A stretch of DNA of 64,000 nucleotides from the NCBI GenBank assembly GCA_030827315.1, contig JAURER010000016.1, positions 1 to 64,000 of the forward strand, read 5' to 3'. Positions within the stretch are counted from its first letter, which is position 1; each line of letters starts with the position of its first letter. A model generated the notes under the pieces. That model was not told the origin of the DNA and ran no database searches. It saw only the letters and a list, made by a program, of their open reading frames with translations. The DNA comes from Gemmatimonadota bacterium. GTDB lineage: Bacteria; Gemmatimonadota; Gemmatimonadetes; Longimicrobiales; Gaopeijiaceae. A program made the translations under genes and the position numbers. Below, in pieces: positions 17,337-26,409 of this stretch.

Positions 17337-17882
17337 TCACCTCGACCAGGGCGGCACGACGCCGTTCATGCGGGCGTACGCGATCGACTGACCGAGGTGC
17401 TCGTTCATGTGGGTGACCAGCTGGAGGAGCACCGCCCACTCGCCGACCTGCCGGCCGTAGAGCGTCCGCTCGACGTCCAGGTCCGAAGGCTTCGTGCCGC
17501 GCGCGATCCCGTAGACGTATTCCACCGACGCGTTCAGGAGGCGCACGACCTCCGCCTTGTCCGTGACCTCGTCCTCCCACCGCCCGTACTCCTCGGGCGT
17601 GAACGGCGAAGGGCGGCCCATGTTCTCGTGGGGATACATGTAGTTGTAGCGCGCGATATGCATGAAGACGGTGGCCACGGTGGCCACGCCCTCACCGGGG
17701 CTCCACCCGTAGACCTCCGCGGGCATCGCCTCGGCGAGCGCGACGATCTTGGAGCCCGAAGATCCGAACTGTCCCTCGAACTCCTCGATGAAGTTGCCCG
17801 GGGCGCCCTGCCCAGCGATCCCGCCGGGAACGGCCGCCAGCACCGCCGCCACCGACCACAGGCGCAGGCCCGCGCGCAGCAT
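17337..17882 (-). CDS. Exported DinB-family protein
   Basis: A 181-residue protein. The first 25 residues are a signal peptide (ending GGIAGQ). The DinB/YfiT four-helix bundle is recognised by three metal-binding His: H75 in VFMHIARYN, and H158 and H162 in THMNEHLGQ. DinB-fold proteins are metal-dependent thiol (bacillithiol, mycothiol) transferases or of unknown role, usually cytoplasmic; here it would act in the periplasm. The ATG overlaps the stop of the S9 peptidase by 1 base (TGATG), so translation is coupled. The start is set by this overlap and the signal peptide; a longer frame upstream lies inside the peptidase gene. Confidence 0.82.
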   Translation of the reverse strand: MLRAGLRLWSVAAVLAAVPGGIAGQGAPGNFIEEFEGQFGSSGSKIVALAEAMPAEVYGWSPGEGVATVATVFMHIARYNYMYPHENMGRPSPFTPEEYGRWEDEVTDKAEVVRLLNASVEYVYGIARGTKPSDLDVERTLYGRQVGEWAVLLQLVTHMNEHLGQSIAYARMNGVVPPWSR

Positions 17883-20137
17883 CACCGGTCTTCCGAGATC
17901 GTTCGGGGGGCCTCGGCCTTCTTTTCGAGCGTCTCGAGTACCTGCTCCCAGTGGAACGTCTCGCCGATCCCGCGCACGTAGTGGTCCATCCACGCCATCT
18001 CGCTCACCGACTTCACCAGGCGGTTGCGAGGGTCGGGGATGCCGTGGCTGCGGCCCGGGTACATGAAGAGCTCCGTGGGCACGTCGAGCTTCTTGAGTGC
18101 CATGTGGAGCTCCACGGACTGCGGGCTCGGCACGCGGGGGTCACCCTCGACGACGTGGATCATCGTGGGCGTCTTCGCGTTCATGATGTACTTGAGGGGG
18201 GACTGATCCCAGTACGTGTCGAAGTCCTCGTACAGGAAGCCATCGCCCACGTAGAACTGCCGGTTCCGCTGCACGTCGCTCTGCGCGTACATGCTGATCC
18301 AGTTCATCGTCCCCGCACCCGAGCTGATGGCCTTGAAGCGGTCCGTGTGCGTGAGGATCCAGTTGGACCAGTGCCCGCCCGCGCTCCAACCGAGGACCCC
18401 CATCCGGTTCTCGTCGACGATCCCCTCGGCGATGAGGTGATCGACGCCGGTCATGATGTCGTCGAAGCCGAGTGTGAAATAGTCTCCGACGATGTCCGTG
18501 CGGTGCGCGTTGCCGTAGTTCGTCGAGCCGCGGTAGTTGGGCTTCAGCACGGCGTACCCCGCGCCCGCGTAGACCTGGGCGCCGTACCCGCCGTTGAAGC
18601 GGAGCACGTCCGCCGAAGCCGGTCCGCCGTGGATGGCCACGATGAGCGGGTAGCGCGTCCCCTCCCGGTAGCCGACGGGGTAGACGAGGACGCCACCCAC
18701 CCGCTTGCCGTCGGTCGACGTCCATTCGACCTCCACTTCCTCCCCGAGCGCGATGTCGGCGACCTCGGGACTCACGTCGACGAGCTGCGTCCAACGGCTC
18801 CGGTCGTCGACGTCGTCGAGGCTCGCGACGGTGAAGACGGTGGCGGGGGTCCGGGGATCCTGGTAGTCGATGAGCACGACGCCGCTCTCGTCGTCGAGAC
18901 GTACCGACAGCGTCGCACGCTCGTCCGTGATCTGGCGAACCCGGTCACGCTCCACGTCGAGGGCGTGCAGCTGGACCGTGACCTTGACCCCCGCGTTGAA
19001 GTAGATCGTCTTCGAGTCCTCGGACCAGAAGTCCACTGAGAGGCTCTGGTCGAACGACGAGCCGAGCTTGCGGAACGCGCCACCCCGATCGTCCACGGCG
19101 CGCAGGTAGATCCGGTCCTCGGTCATCGTGTAGCGATCCATGTCGTCCGGCGCGGAGAACGCGATCCAGCGCGAGTCGGGGGAGAAGCTCGTGGCACTCT
19201 CACTGACCTCGTAGTTCTCCGTGAGCCGCTCGATCGAGCCGCTCGCGACGTCCATCAGGAACTGGTCCGCGTACAGGCGCGACGCCGTGATGTTGCGCTC
19301 GTAGCGCCCCGGAGAGCCGCCGGTGAACGAAATCCAGCGGCCGTCCGGGGAGATCACGAAACCCTCGACGCCGTAGGACGGATCGTCCGTGAGCCTGCGC
19401 TCGGTTCCCGAGCCCGCTTCCACCGACCACAGGCTGGACAGCGGCGTGACCTGGTTCTTTACGTCGACCGAGAAGCCCTCCTCGCGCCGACGGTGGTCGG
19501 CCTCGTCGAAGGAGTCGGGGCGCGTGAAGTAGATCGTGCTCCCGTTCGGCGCCCACTCCCAGTCGTCCACGCCTGCCTCGCCGTGCGTGATCTGTACCGG
19601 CTCGGCCGTGAAAAGACCCGCCACGGGCACCCTCCACAGCTGCTCCCGGCCCGACGCTCCGGCCCGGTAGGCGAGCCACGCGCCGTCTGCGCTGAAGGCA
19701 TAGTCCGAGACCCCGTCTTCGGCGTCCGTGACCTTGCGCGCCTCACCGCCGTCGTGGCGCATCAGGTACACCTGGTCATCGCCGTTGCGGGCGTCTCGAT
19801 CGGACAGGAACAGGAAGAACGACCCGTCCGAGGCCCACGCCGGATCGGTTTCGTTCCACTCGTCCGTGTACGTCAGCTGGCGGCTGGACGTGACACCGTC
19901 CGACAGTGATACGACGTGGATGTCGCTCTGCGATTCGTCCTCGGCCCAGTCGGGCGTACGGACGGTGTAGAGCATCCAGGCGCCGTCGGGGCTGGGCGCC
20001 CATGAACCGGCGCTCTTCATGACCTGCATGTCCAGGAAGTTCATGGGGCGCTGCTGCGCGGTGACGGCGGTCGCGGTCACGGCCATGAGTGCGGCCGGGA
20101 GGAGGCGTCGAAGCGAGCGGGGCTGGATGAAGCTCAT
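17882..20137 (-). CDS. S9-family prolyl oligopeptidase-type peptidase
   Basis: A 751-residue exported serine peptidase. A signal peptide ends near VTAQQ. Residues about 40-480 make a WD40-like/PD40 beta-propeller (repeated SPDGRW-type motifs), and about 490-751 an alpha/beta hydrolase. Catalytic residues visible: S585 in GWSAGGHW, D666 in EGDPRVP and H698 in GRSHGI; AIHGGP forms the oxyanion region. The family cuts short peptides, often after Pro or as di/tripeptides. First gene of a run with DinB and two aldolase-like genes; a 162-base gap separates it from the MutS-like gene upstream, with no clear terminator seen. Confidence 0.9.
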   Translation of the reverse strand: MSFIQPRSLRRLLPAALMAVTATAVTAQQRPMNFLDMQVMKSAGSWAPSPDGAWMLYTVRTPDWAEDESQSDIHVVSLSDGVTSSRQLTYTDEWNETDPAWASDGSFFLFLSDRDARNGDDQVYLMRHDGGEARKVTDAEDGVSDYAFSADGAWLAYRAGASGREQLWRVPVAGLFTAEPVQITHGEAGVDDWEWAPNGSTIYFTRPDSFDEADHRRREEGFSVDVKNQVTPLSSLWSVEAGSGTERRLTDDPSYGVEGFVISPDGRWISFTGGSPGRYERNITASRLYADQFLMDVASGSIERLTENYEVSESATSFSPDSRWIAFSAPDDMDRYTMTEDRIYLRAVDDRGGAFRKLGSSFDQSLSVDFWSEDSKTIYFNAGVKVTVQLHALDVERDRVRQITDERATLSVRLDDESGVVLIDYQDPRTPATVFTVASLDDVDDRSRWTQLVDVSPEVADIALGEEVEVEWTSTDGKRVGGVLVYPVGYREGTRYPLIVAIHGGPASADVLRFNGGYGAQVYAGAGYAVLKPNYRGSTNYGNAHRTDIVGDYFTLGFDDIMTGVDHLIAEGIVDENRMGVLGWSAGGHWSNWILTHTDRFKAISSGAGTMNWISMYAQSDVQRNRQFYVGDGFLYEDFDTYWDQSPLKYIMNAKTPTMIHVVEGDPRVPSPQSVELHMALKKLDVPTELFMYPGRSHGIPDPRNRLVKSVSEMAWMDHYVRGIGETFHWEQVLETLEKKAEAPRTISEDR

Positions 20138-20299
20138 CGCGGTTCAGAAGCGTTGGTGTGGACGATTCGGCGCGCGGGCGCCGGAGGTAAGGAGAGACAT
20201 TATGGGGCGGCCGGACCGATCTGGCATCGCCCCCCCCCGGCCACCGTCCCACGGGCACCGACCCTGTCGGAGGCGAACCGGTGCAGCGCCCGCAGCCCC

Positions 20300-22258
20300 C
20301 TAGGGCAACTCCCCTGCTTCGGGTTCACCGTCCTGCAGCCCCACGATGCGGAGGAGCCTCAGCGCGTTGCGGCTCGTGGCCAGGCCCGGGCGGAGCCGAT
20401 AGTCGAAGGAGAGTACCTGCTCCGCCGTGTCGTCCACGTCTTCCCGGAAATGGACCTTCGTCGACGCGGCATCGAGGGTGGGTTCCTCGTGGAGGGCCAG
20501 ATCGTGCGTGGTGACGGCGCCGATGGCGTGCGCTGCGAGGAGATGACGGAGGATCCGCCGCGCGGCGACACGACGCTCCTCCGAGTTGGTCCCCTGGAGC
20601 ACCTCGTCGACGAGCCAGAGCAGCGCCGGATCGCCCCGTTGCGCGTCCCCTGCGTCCGCGGCGTCCACGAGTGCCTTCAGCCGGAGAAGCTCCGCCATGA
20701 ACAGCGACACGCCGCCCGTGAGGGAGTCGTGGATGCGCATGGAGGTGAAGGTACGCAGCGGTGTCATCGAAGCCGCCCGCGCGCAGACCACCGATCCCGC
20801 CTGACCCAGCACGGCGCACAGGCCGAGGGAACGGAGGAGCGTACTCTTGCCCGACATGTTCGAACCGGTCACCAGAAGGAAGCGACCCGGGGGCTCGAGG
20901 CGCACGTCGCTCGTGCGGCGCAGCGCGTCGGAAATCAGCGGATGCCCGAGCGCCTCGGCCTCGAGGCCCGGCGTGCCTTCGCGCATCTGCGGAAAGCACC
21001 AGTCCGGGTGATCGTGCGAGAGCACGGCCAGGGCCGAGAGCGCTTCGAGCTCTCCCAGCGCGTCGAACCACCCTGCCACCCGCGCGCCCGAGCGAGCCCG
21101 CCACCCCTCCAGACCGACCGCAACGTGGACGTCCCACAGGAACACCACCGTCAGGACCTGGTGGACCATCGAGCCATGGGAGCCGGCGAGGTCGAGCCAC
21201 CGCTCGAGCACGCGGATCTCCCGCGAGGCTCGGGGCCCGGACTCGACGCCGAGCCTCGCCCGAAGCGCCCGAAGGCGTCCGTCGTCGGCGTCGTCGTGCG
21301 CCTCCCACGCGGCGAAGAGGGCGTGGTGGCGGCGGAGCCCCGGGCTCCGGGCACCCGCGGACTCGAAGTACTGGCTCAGCACCTTGCCCCAGCGGAACGC
21401 GAGCGCGCCCTGGATGCCCAGCGGCACCACCCAGACGAGGGCCGGTACGCCGACCGAAAAGGACCAGAATAGGAAGAGGCCGAGCGTCACCGGCGGCGCC
21501 GCCCGCGCGAAGCCGATCGACCACCCGGGAAGTCCGGCGCCGTGACCCCGCGCGAACGGAGACGCTCCGTTCGTCCAGCGCAGAAAGCCCTTCCACGCGG
21601 CACGGTCCACCGGGTCGACGAGGAGTGCCTCTACGGTGAGCGCCTCGCGTCCGTCGAAGTCCGCCGCGAGCGCGGCGACGGCCGCCTGCCGGCTCCGGAC
21701 CTCGTCCGCGGGCGCCGGATCGCGCAGCCACCGACGCAGCGTCTCGGTACCCGACGGAGTCGGGGCCGGGCCCAGGAGGGCCCGCACGGATCCGGGACCG
21801 AAGACGTCCAGGTCCACCACGTACGGATGCTCCTCCTCGCTCGAGGCGCCCGGGGCGAGTAGCGGATCGACGGCGCCGATCTCCTCGAGTTCGATGCGCA
21901 CGGCCTGCCAGTCGCGCTCCAGCCGCGCGAGGCCGAGCCGGGCAAGCGAAGCCGCGAGGCGGGCCCGCCGAAGCCTGGCCCTGAGGGAACGATGGCGGGA
22001 GACGAGGATGACGAAGGCGAGGCCCGCGAGCGCCGCGATCGGCACGGTGAGCGTCGCGGGCACGGGGAGGTCGTCGTGGAGGAGACCGACGACGGCACCG
22101 ACCAGGAACGTGACCAGCCTCGCCACCTCCACACGTCGGGTCCGAGCCTCCAGCGCCGACGCGACCGCGTCGTGCCGCCCGAGCGCGACCCGGTATGCCG
22201 ACGCCGGGTGGCTCCCCGCCTCCGGATGCACCAGACTATCGGACCGCTTCGGCTCCAA
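20300..22258 (-). CDS. Membrane-anchored MutS-like ATPase
   Basis: A 652-residue protein with two predicted membrane helices near the N-terminus (about 46-60 and 68-87) and probably one or two more around 262-295. The C-terminal third is a MutS ATPase domain: Walker A TGSNMSGKST (K471), LTGGVSLFMAELLRLK, Walker B LWLVDEVLQGTN and the THD switch. The DNA mismatch-reading domain and clamp of MutS1 are missing, so this is the uncharacterised MutS-like membrane group, not repair MutS. The start is a TTG at 22258, with AGGAGGG only 3 bases ahead (22262-22268); a GTG nine codons in lacks this site. Diverges from rsmD across 137 bases. Confidence 0.82.
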   Translation of the reverse strand: MEPKRSDSLVHPEAGSHPASAYRVALGRHDAVASALEARTRRVEVARLVTFLVGAVVGLLHDDLPVPATLTVPIAALAGLAFVILVSRHRSLRARLRRARLAASLARLGLARLERDWQAVRIELEEIGAVDPLLAPGASSEEEHPYVVDLDVFGPGSVRALLGPAPTPSGTETLRRWLRDPAPADEVRSRQAAVAALAADFDGREALTVEALLVDPVDRAAWKGFLRWTNGASPFARGHGAGLPGWSIGFARAAPPVTLGLFLFWSFSVGVPALVWVVPLGIQGALAFRWGKVLSQYFESAGARSPGLRRHHALFAAWEAHDDADDGRLRALRARLGVESGPRASREIRVLERWLDLAGSHGSMVHQVLTVVFLWDVHVAVGLEGWRARSGARVAGWFDALGELEALSALAVLSHDHPDWCFPQMREGTPGLEAEALGHPLISDALRRTSDVRLEPPGRFLLVTGSNMSGKSTLLRSLGLCAVLGQAGSVVCARAASMTPLRTFTSMRIHDSLTGGVSLFMAELLRLKALVDAADAGDAQRGDPALLWLVDEVLQGTNSEERRVAARRILRHLLAAHAIGAVTTHDLALHEEPTLDAASTKVHFREDVDDTAEQVLSFDYRLRPGLATSRNALRLLRIVGLQDGEPEAGELP

Positions 22259-22395
22259 CCGCCCTCCTGGATCGACCTCATGCCCCTCGTCGCCGACAAT
22301 GTATCTCTCTTCGCCGGACGTCGCCCCGGACGCGGCGTGCGCGACGCGCGTGTGGCCGCGTACGGAGCCGGCGTCCGAGCTGGAGGCCGGCGAGG

Positions 22396-22911
22396 GTGAG
22401 GATCATCGCGGGCCGGCACGCGGGCCGGCATCTCACCTCCCCCGGCGGCCGGGTGCGCCCGACGCCGGAGGAGGTGCGGGCACGCTGCCTCGACCTCGTG
22501 ACCGAGGAGCTGAAAGACGCCTCGGTCGTGGACCTCTTCGCCGGATCAGGAGCCGTGGGGCTGGAAGCTCTTTCGCGGGGCGCGGCCTCCGTGGACTTCG
22601 TCGAGAACGGCCCGGCGGCGCTCCATGCCCTGAAGGCGAACGTCGCAGCCCTGCGCGAGAGCGCGAGGACCAGGATCTTCAAGAAGGACGCGGTCGCGTG
22701 GATCGAGGGGCTGGAAGCGGGACGCTACGACATCGCCTTCGTGGACCCCCCGTACGGCTCGAAGAAGCTCGATCGGGTGGTGGACCGGTGGAGAGCCGTG
22801 CCCTTCGCACGGACGCTCATCCTGGAGCACGACCGGAGCCACGAGGTCAGGGCGAAGGGAAAGCAGCACGACTTCGAGGGGCAAACTCGAATCACGATCC
22901 TCCGCGCATGA
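22396..22911 (+). CDS. rsmD: 16S rRNA m2G966 methyltransferase RsmD
   Basis: A 171-residue SAM methyltransferase that modifies G966 of 16S rRNA in the 30S subunit. The GTG at 22396 gives the standard beginning MRIIAGRHAGRHL; an upstream open frame is non-coding. Landmarks are RPTPEEVRARCLD, the SAM motif VVDLFAGSGAVGLEALSRGA (45-64) and the catalytic DPPYGSKK (117-124). Slightly shorter than the usual 180-190 residues. The stop overlaps the next start (ATGA), which couples a ribosome-modification gene to a DUF579-like gene and, 3 bases later, a glycosyltransferase; the pairing looks unrelated in function and is not the usual rsmD-coaD arrangement. Confidence 0.88.
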   Translation: MRIIAGRHAGRHLTSPGGRVRPTPEEVRARCLDLVTEELKDASVVDLFAGSGAVGLEALSRGAASVDFVENGPAALHALKANVAALRESARTRIFKKDAVAWIEGLEAGRYDIAFVDPPYGSKKLDRVVDRWRAVPFARTLILEHDRSHEVRAKGKQHDFEGQTRITILRA

Positions 22912-23471
22912 GCGACGATCGCATCCGTGAGCTGGTCGCCGGAAACCCCGGACAGGCGACCGTCGCGGAGTACCAGCTCGTCCTCGATGCCGTGCACCGG
23001 CGGGCGCCCTGCCGCATGCTCGTCTTCGGCGTCGGCCGCGACTCGACGCTGTGGATCGACGGCAACGCAGGCGGGACCACGGTCTTCGTCGAGAGCATAC
23101 GGGAGTGGGCGGACTACGCGCGTGCCCACGTGCCAGGGATCACCGTCCACGAGGTTCGCTACCGTACCCTCCGGGGGCTGTGGCCCCTCTATCGCCGGAT
23201 CCCGACCCTGCTCGCGATGCGCGGCCTACCGGACTCGGTGACCCGGACCCCCTGGGACGTCGTGCTCGTCGACGCGCCGATGGGAACACGCTGGTACAAG
23301 CCCGGCCGCATGAAGAGCGTGTATACGGCCCGTGCGCTCGCCGCACCGGGTGCGGACGTCTTCGTCCACGACTGTCATCGCCCGGTGGAGCGAGAAGCCG
23401 GTGACGCCTTCCTCGGCCTCGAGCGCCTGGTGACCCAGGTCGACCGGATGCGCCATTACCGTCTGCCCTGA
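22908..23471 (+). CDS. DUF579-like protein (glucuronoxylan 4-O-methyltransferase-like)
   Basis: A 187-residue protein starting at the ATG inside the rsmD stop codon. The segment VVLVDAPMGTRWYKPGRMKS (118-137), then VYTARALA and VFVHDCHRPVEREAGDAFL (151-169), is the signature of DUF579, the family of plant xylan methyltransferases (GXM) and IRX15; LVFGVGRDSTLW (38-49) fits the SAM-binding start. In plants these enzymes act on cell-wall xylan in the Golgi. Bacterial members are less known; here the neighbour is a GT4 glycosyltransferase, so methylation of an envelope or exopolysaccharide sugar is a fair inference. No signal peptide, so it would act on a cytoplasmic precursor. Confidence 0.7.
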   Translation: MSDDRIRELVAGNPGQATVAEYQLVLDAVHRRAPCRMLVFGVGRDSTLWIDGNAGGTTVFVESIREWADYARAHVPGITVHEVRYRTLRGLWPLYRRIPTLLAMRGLPDSVTRTPWDVVLVDAPMGTRWYKPGRMKSVYTARALAAPGADVFVHDCHRPVEREAGDAFLGLERLVTQVDRMRHYRLP

Positions 23472-23474
23472 GCG

Positions 23475-24638
23475 ATGCGCATCGGAATCGACGTCCGCGT
23501 CGCCGACCCCGAGGAGCCGGGGCAGCAGCGCTACCTCTGGCGCCTCGGCGTGTGGCTCGCCGGCGAGGGGCACCACGTCCACTTTCTGACCGTCCGGCCT
23601 CAGCCGGAGACGATCGCGTGCCCCGAAGGCGTGACCCTGCACCGTCTCCACGACCTGTCCCGTGCGCGGCTCCGCGACGCGGTCCGGGGTCTTCACCTCG
23701 ACGTGCTCCTCCTCAACCCCGAGCGTTCGCGGCGCTATCGCGGCATCGGCGCCAACGTGCTCCGCTCGGCGTATGGCACGGAGCATTACCGGCAGAAGCT
23801 GCGCTCCTTCCGAAACCCCCTCGAGCGCGCCGTGCGTGCCTCGGTACGCCTCACGCCGTGGGAAGCCGCGGAGCGGAGGTGGGAGCGCGCCTTCTACGAA
23901 GGGACCTCGCCGGAACCGCACGTCGTCGCCCAGTCACGCTACATGCGCGGCGAGATCCTGGGCAGCTACGCCGTTCCCGAGGGCAACGTGCACGTAGTGC
24001 ACAACGCCGTGGACACAAACGAGTTCACCGTCTCGGCCCGTGAAGGCCTCCGTGACGAGATGCGCGCCCGCTGGCGCATCCCCGGAGAGGCGACCTGCCT
24101 CCTCTTCCTGGGGCACAACTACCGCCTCAAGGGCCTGTGGCAACTGCTCGACGTGCTGGCCGACTCCGACCCCTCGGTTCATCTCCTGGTCGTGGGCCGC
24201 GGCACCGGCTCGGGACAACGTCGAGAGGCACGGCGGCGCATCGAACGCCTGGGTCTCAGGGGACGGGTGACGATGGCCGGACCCGTCCGTCCGTCCCTGC
24301 ACGCCCTGGCGGCCGCGGACGCACTGATCCACCTGTCGTGGCACGACTCGTTCGGCTTCGTGGCGCTCGAGGCGATGGCGTGCGGGCTGCCCGTGATCAC
24401 CACGCCCTACGTGGGCGCGACCGAACTCATCGACGACGGGGTTTCGGGACTCGTCGTGGATCCGTCGGACGACCGCGGCATCGCCGCAGCCATCGACCGG
24501 ACGCGGGATGCGGCCTTCCGCCGCGCGATGGGCGCCGCGGCGGCGGCCGTCGGCCGAAGCCATGACGAGACGTCAAACTTCCGGCGCGTGCTCGAGGTCA
24601 TGCGCGCGGCAGCAGTGGCACGCGACGGACCCGTCTGA
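23475..24638 (+). CDS. GT4-family glycosyltransferase
   Basis: A 387-residue GT-B fold enzyme, WaaG-like. N-terminal Rossmann strand MRIGIDVRVA with a QRYLWRLGVWLA donor/acceptor-side helix; LFLGHNYRLKG (about 210), MAGPVRPSLHALAAADALIH, and the GT4 E-x7-E motif DSFGFVALEAMACGLPVIT with VGATELIDDG. The group transfers sugars from nucleotide donors to lipopolysaccharide core, exopolysaccharide or glycolipid. Starts 3 bases after the DUF579-like gene, so they are almost certainly co-expressed; a shared role in making a modified glycan is inferred. Its stop is 51 bases from the end of a convergent cytochrome gene. Confidence 0.88.
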   Translation: MRIGIDVRVADPEEPGQQRYLWRLGVWLAGEGHHVHFLTVRPQPETIACPEGVTLHRLHDLSRARLRDAVRGLHLDVLLLNPERSRRYRGIGANVLRSAYGTEHYRQKLRSFRNPLERAVRASVRLTPWEAAERRWERAFYEGTSPEPHVVAQSRYMRGEILGSYAVPEGNVHVVHNAVDTNEFTVSAREGLRDEMRARWRIPGEATCLLFLGHNYRLKGLWQLLDVLADSDPSVHLLVVGRGTGSGQRREARRRIERLGLRGRVTMAGPVRPSLHALAAADALIHLSWHDSFGFVALEAMACGLPVITTPYVGATELIDDGVSGLVVDPSDDRGIAAAIDRTRDAAFRRAMGAAAAAVGRSHDETSNFRRVLEVMRAAAVARDGPV

Positions 24639-24689
24639 CGGCGGACCGCGCGCACCCGGGCGCGCTCGCTCTGCCCGTCCGTGCGCCGG

Positions 24690-25151
24690 TCAGTGCGCGG
24701 GCGACCAGCGAATCCAGTAGTCGTCGATGGTGTCGTCGTCCGTACCCAGCTCCACGTCACCCGCGGGCAGATCGTTGAGCTGGAGGATATACGTCAGGAC
24801 GTCCGTGACCTGCTGCCGATCCAGGCTCCACGGGTCGTCGTAGGGCATCCGGTCGTTGATGTAATACCAGAGCTGGAAGACCGACTCGTCTTCCCACCGC
24901 CCGCGGAAGCCCGGCTCGGTCCAGTCGGCCGTGTCGTGACACTCCGAGCAGGTGGAGAGGAAGAGTTCCGCGCCCCGCCCGGCCTGGGCCAGCGTGAAGA
25001 TGCCGTCGGCCGTGGTCGGCTCGGCGCGCGTTTCGGGGGCCGGGGCCGTCGAGGGCGAGGGGGCCGGAGCGGAAGCCGTGCCGCCGGCGGAGCAGGCCGC
25101 GGCGAGGACGAAGACGGACGAGCCCGCGAGGGCACGAACGGATCGCAGCAT
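24690..25151 (-). CDS. c-type cytochrome lipoprotein
   Basis: A 153-residue lipoprotein (lipobox near LAAACSAG, Cys about 20) with a Pro/Ala/Ser-rich linker of some 35 residues, then a single mono-haem cytochrome c domain: CSECH (haem attachment) near residue 68 and likely axial Met in NDRMPYDDP. Class I cytochrome c of this sort transfers electrons at the periplasmic face. The start at 25151 is chosen for the lipoprotein leader; the frame is open about 70 codons more without a plausible leader. It diverges from the monooxygenase gene across 193 bases. Confidence 0.85.
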   Translation of the reverse strand: MLRSVRALAGSSVFVLAAACSAGGTASAPAPSPSTAPAPETRAEPTTADGIFTLAQAGRGAELFLSTCSECHDTADWTEPGFRGRWEDESVFQLWYYINDRMPYDDPWSLDRQQVTDVLTYILQLNDLPAGDVELGTDDDTIDDYWIRWSPAH

Positions 25152-25344
25152 GGAGTGACTCGGGGGAGGGTCTGCGGGAAGGGGCGATGGTGTGCTGCAG
25201 TACCCCGAGCGTTCCGGGGCTTTCCACGAGGACCCGACTCGCGCCCGAAGCGTTGAGGTCGCGCGCCGGAGGCAGGAACTTCCACCGAGTGCCTGCCCCC
25301 GCCGTGGCCCTTCGCACGCCGCCCGGATGCCATAGCTTGGGGGC

Positions 25345-26409
25345 ATGGAAATCGGCATCTACTCGTTCGTCGAGACGGCGCTCGACCCCGCGACCGGAGG
25401 GCAGTCCGATGCCCGCGGTCGGATCGCGCGACTGCTCGAGGAGATCGAGCTCGCGGACCAGGTCGGCCTCGACGTCTTCGGCATCGGCGAGCACCATCGC
25501 CCCGACTACGTGTCCTCGTCCCCCGCGGTCATCCTGGCCGCGGCGGCGGCCCGCACGAAGCGCATCCGCCTCACCAGCACGGTGACGGTCCTCAGCTCCG
25601 ACGATCCGGTACGCGTCTTCCAGGACTTCGCGACCATCGATCTGATCTCCGGCGGCCGGGCCGAAATCATGGCGGGCCGGGGGTCGTTCACGGAGTCGTT
25701 CCCCCTCTTCGGCCAGGATCTCGCCGACTACGACGAGCTGTTCGCGGAGAAGCTCGAGCTCCTCCTCAGGCTGCGGGAGGAGGAGCGGGTGACATGGCAC
25801 GGGAAGCACCGCCCGTCCATCGACGGCCGGGGCGTCTGGCCGCGGCCGGTCCAGGACCCGATTCCGGTCTGGATCGCCGTGGGAGGCAACCCGCCCTCCG
25901 CGGTACGGGCGGCGTCCCTGGGGCTGCCCATGGCGCTCGCGATCATCGGCGGGATGCCCGAGCGATTTCGGCCCTTCGTCGACCTTTACCGCGAAGCGGC
26001 CCGACGCACGGGACACGACCCCGAGACGCTCCCGGTGAGCATCAACGCCCACGGCTTCGTCGCCGACGATCCGGAGGAAGCGGCAGAGCTCGCGTACCCG
26101 CCTTTCGCCGAGACCATGGGGCGCATCGGACGCGAGCGCGGCTGGCCACCGCCCACGCGGGCCCAGTTCGACGGGGAGGCCCACCTGCGTGGCGCGCTCT
26201 TCCTCGGTGGTCCGCAGCAGATCATAGACAAGCTCCTGTTCCACTGGGACGTATTCCACCACGATCGCTGCCTGATCCAGCTGACCGTGGGACCGATGCC
26301 GCACGACCGTGTGCTGCGGGCCATCGAGATCCTGGGCACCGAGGTGGCGCCGGTGGTCAGGGAGGAGATCGCGAAACGGAAAGCGGCGGGCGCGTCCGGC
26401 CTCAGATAA
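25345..26409 (+). CDS. LLM-class flavin-dependent oxidoreductase
   Basis: A 354-residue luciferase-like monooxygenase (TIM barrel, uses FMNH2 or F420). [10 protein letters not shown] start, [11 protein letters not shown] (active-site His region, about 50-60), [39 protein letters not shown] and [12 protein letters not shown] are family landmarks. No signal peptide. Substrate unknown; the group oxidises aldehydes, alkanesulfonates or other carbon chains. The last 8 bases overlap the 3' end of the opposing batE gene, so neither can have a terminator between them. Confidence 0.87.
   Translation: MEIGIYSFVETALDPATGGQSDARGRIARLLEEIELADQVGLDVFGIGEHHRPDYVSSSPAVILAAAAARTKRIRLTSTVTVLSSDDPVRVFQDFATIDLISGGRAEIMAGRGSFTESFPLFGQDLADYDELFAEKLELLLRLREEERVTWHGKHRPSIDGRGVWPRPVQDPIPVWIAVGGNPPSAVRAASLGLPMALAIIGGMPERFRPFVDLYREAARRTGHDPETLPVSINAHGFVADDPEEAAELAYPPFAETMGRIGRERGWPPPTRAQFDGEAHLRGALFLGGPQQIIDKLLFHWDVFHHDRCLIQLTVGPMPHDRVLRAIEILGTEVAPVVREEIAKRKAAGASGLR

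Noticed and set aside
24648-24665. GCGCGC-6-GCGCGC hairpin between the glycosyltransferase and cytochrome genes
   Set aside because: Only 6 bp of simple alternating GC, expected often by chance at this base composition.
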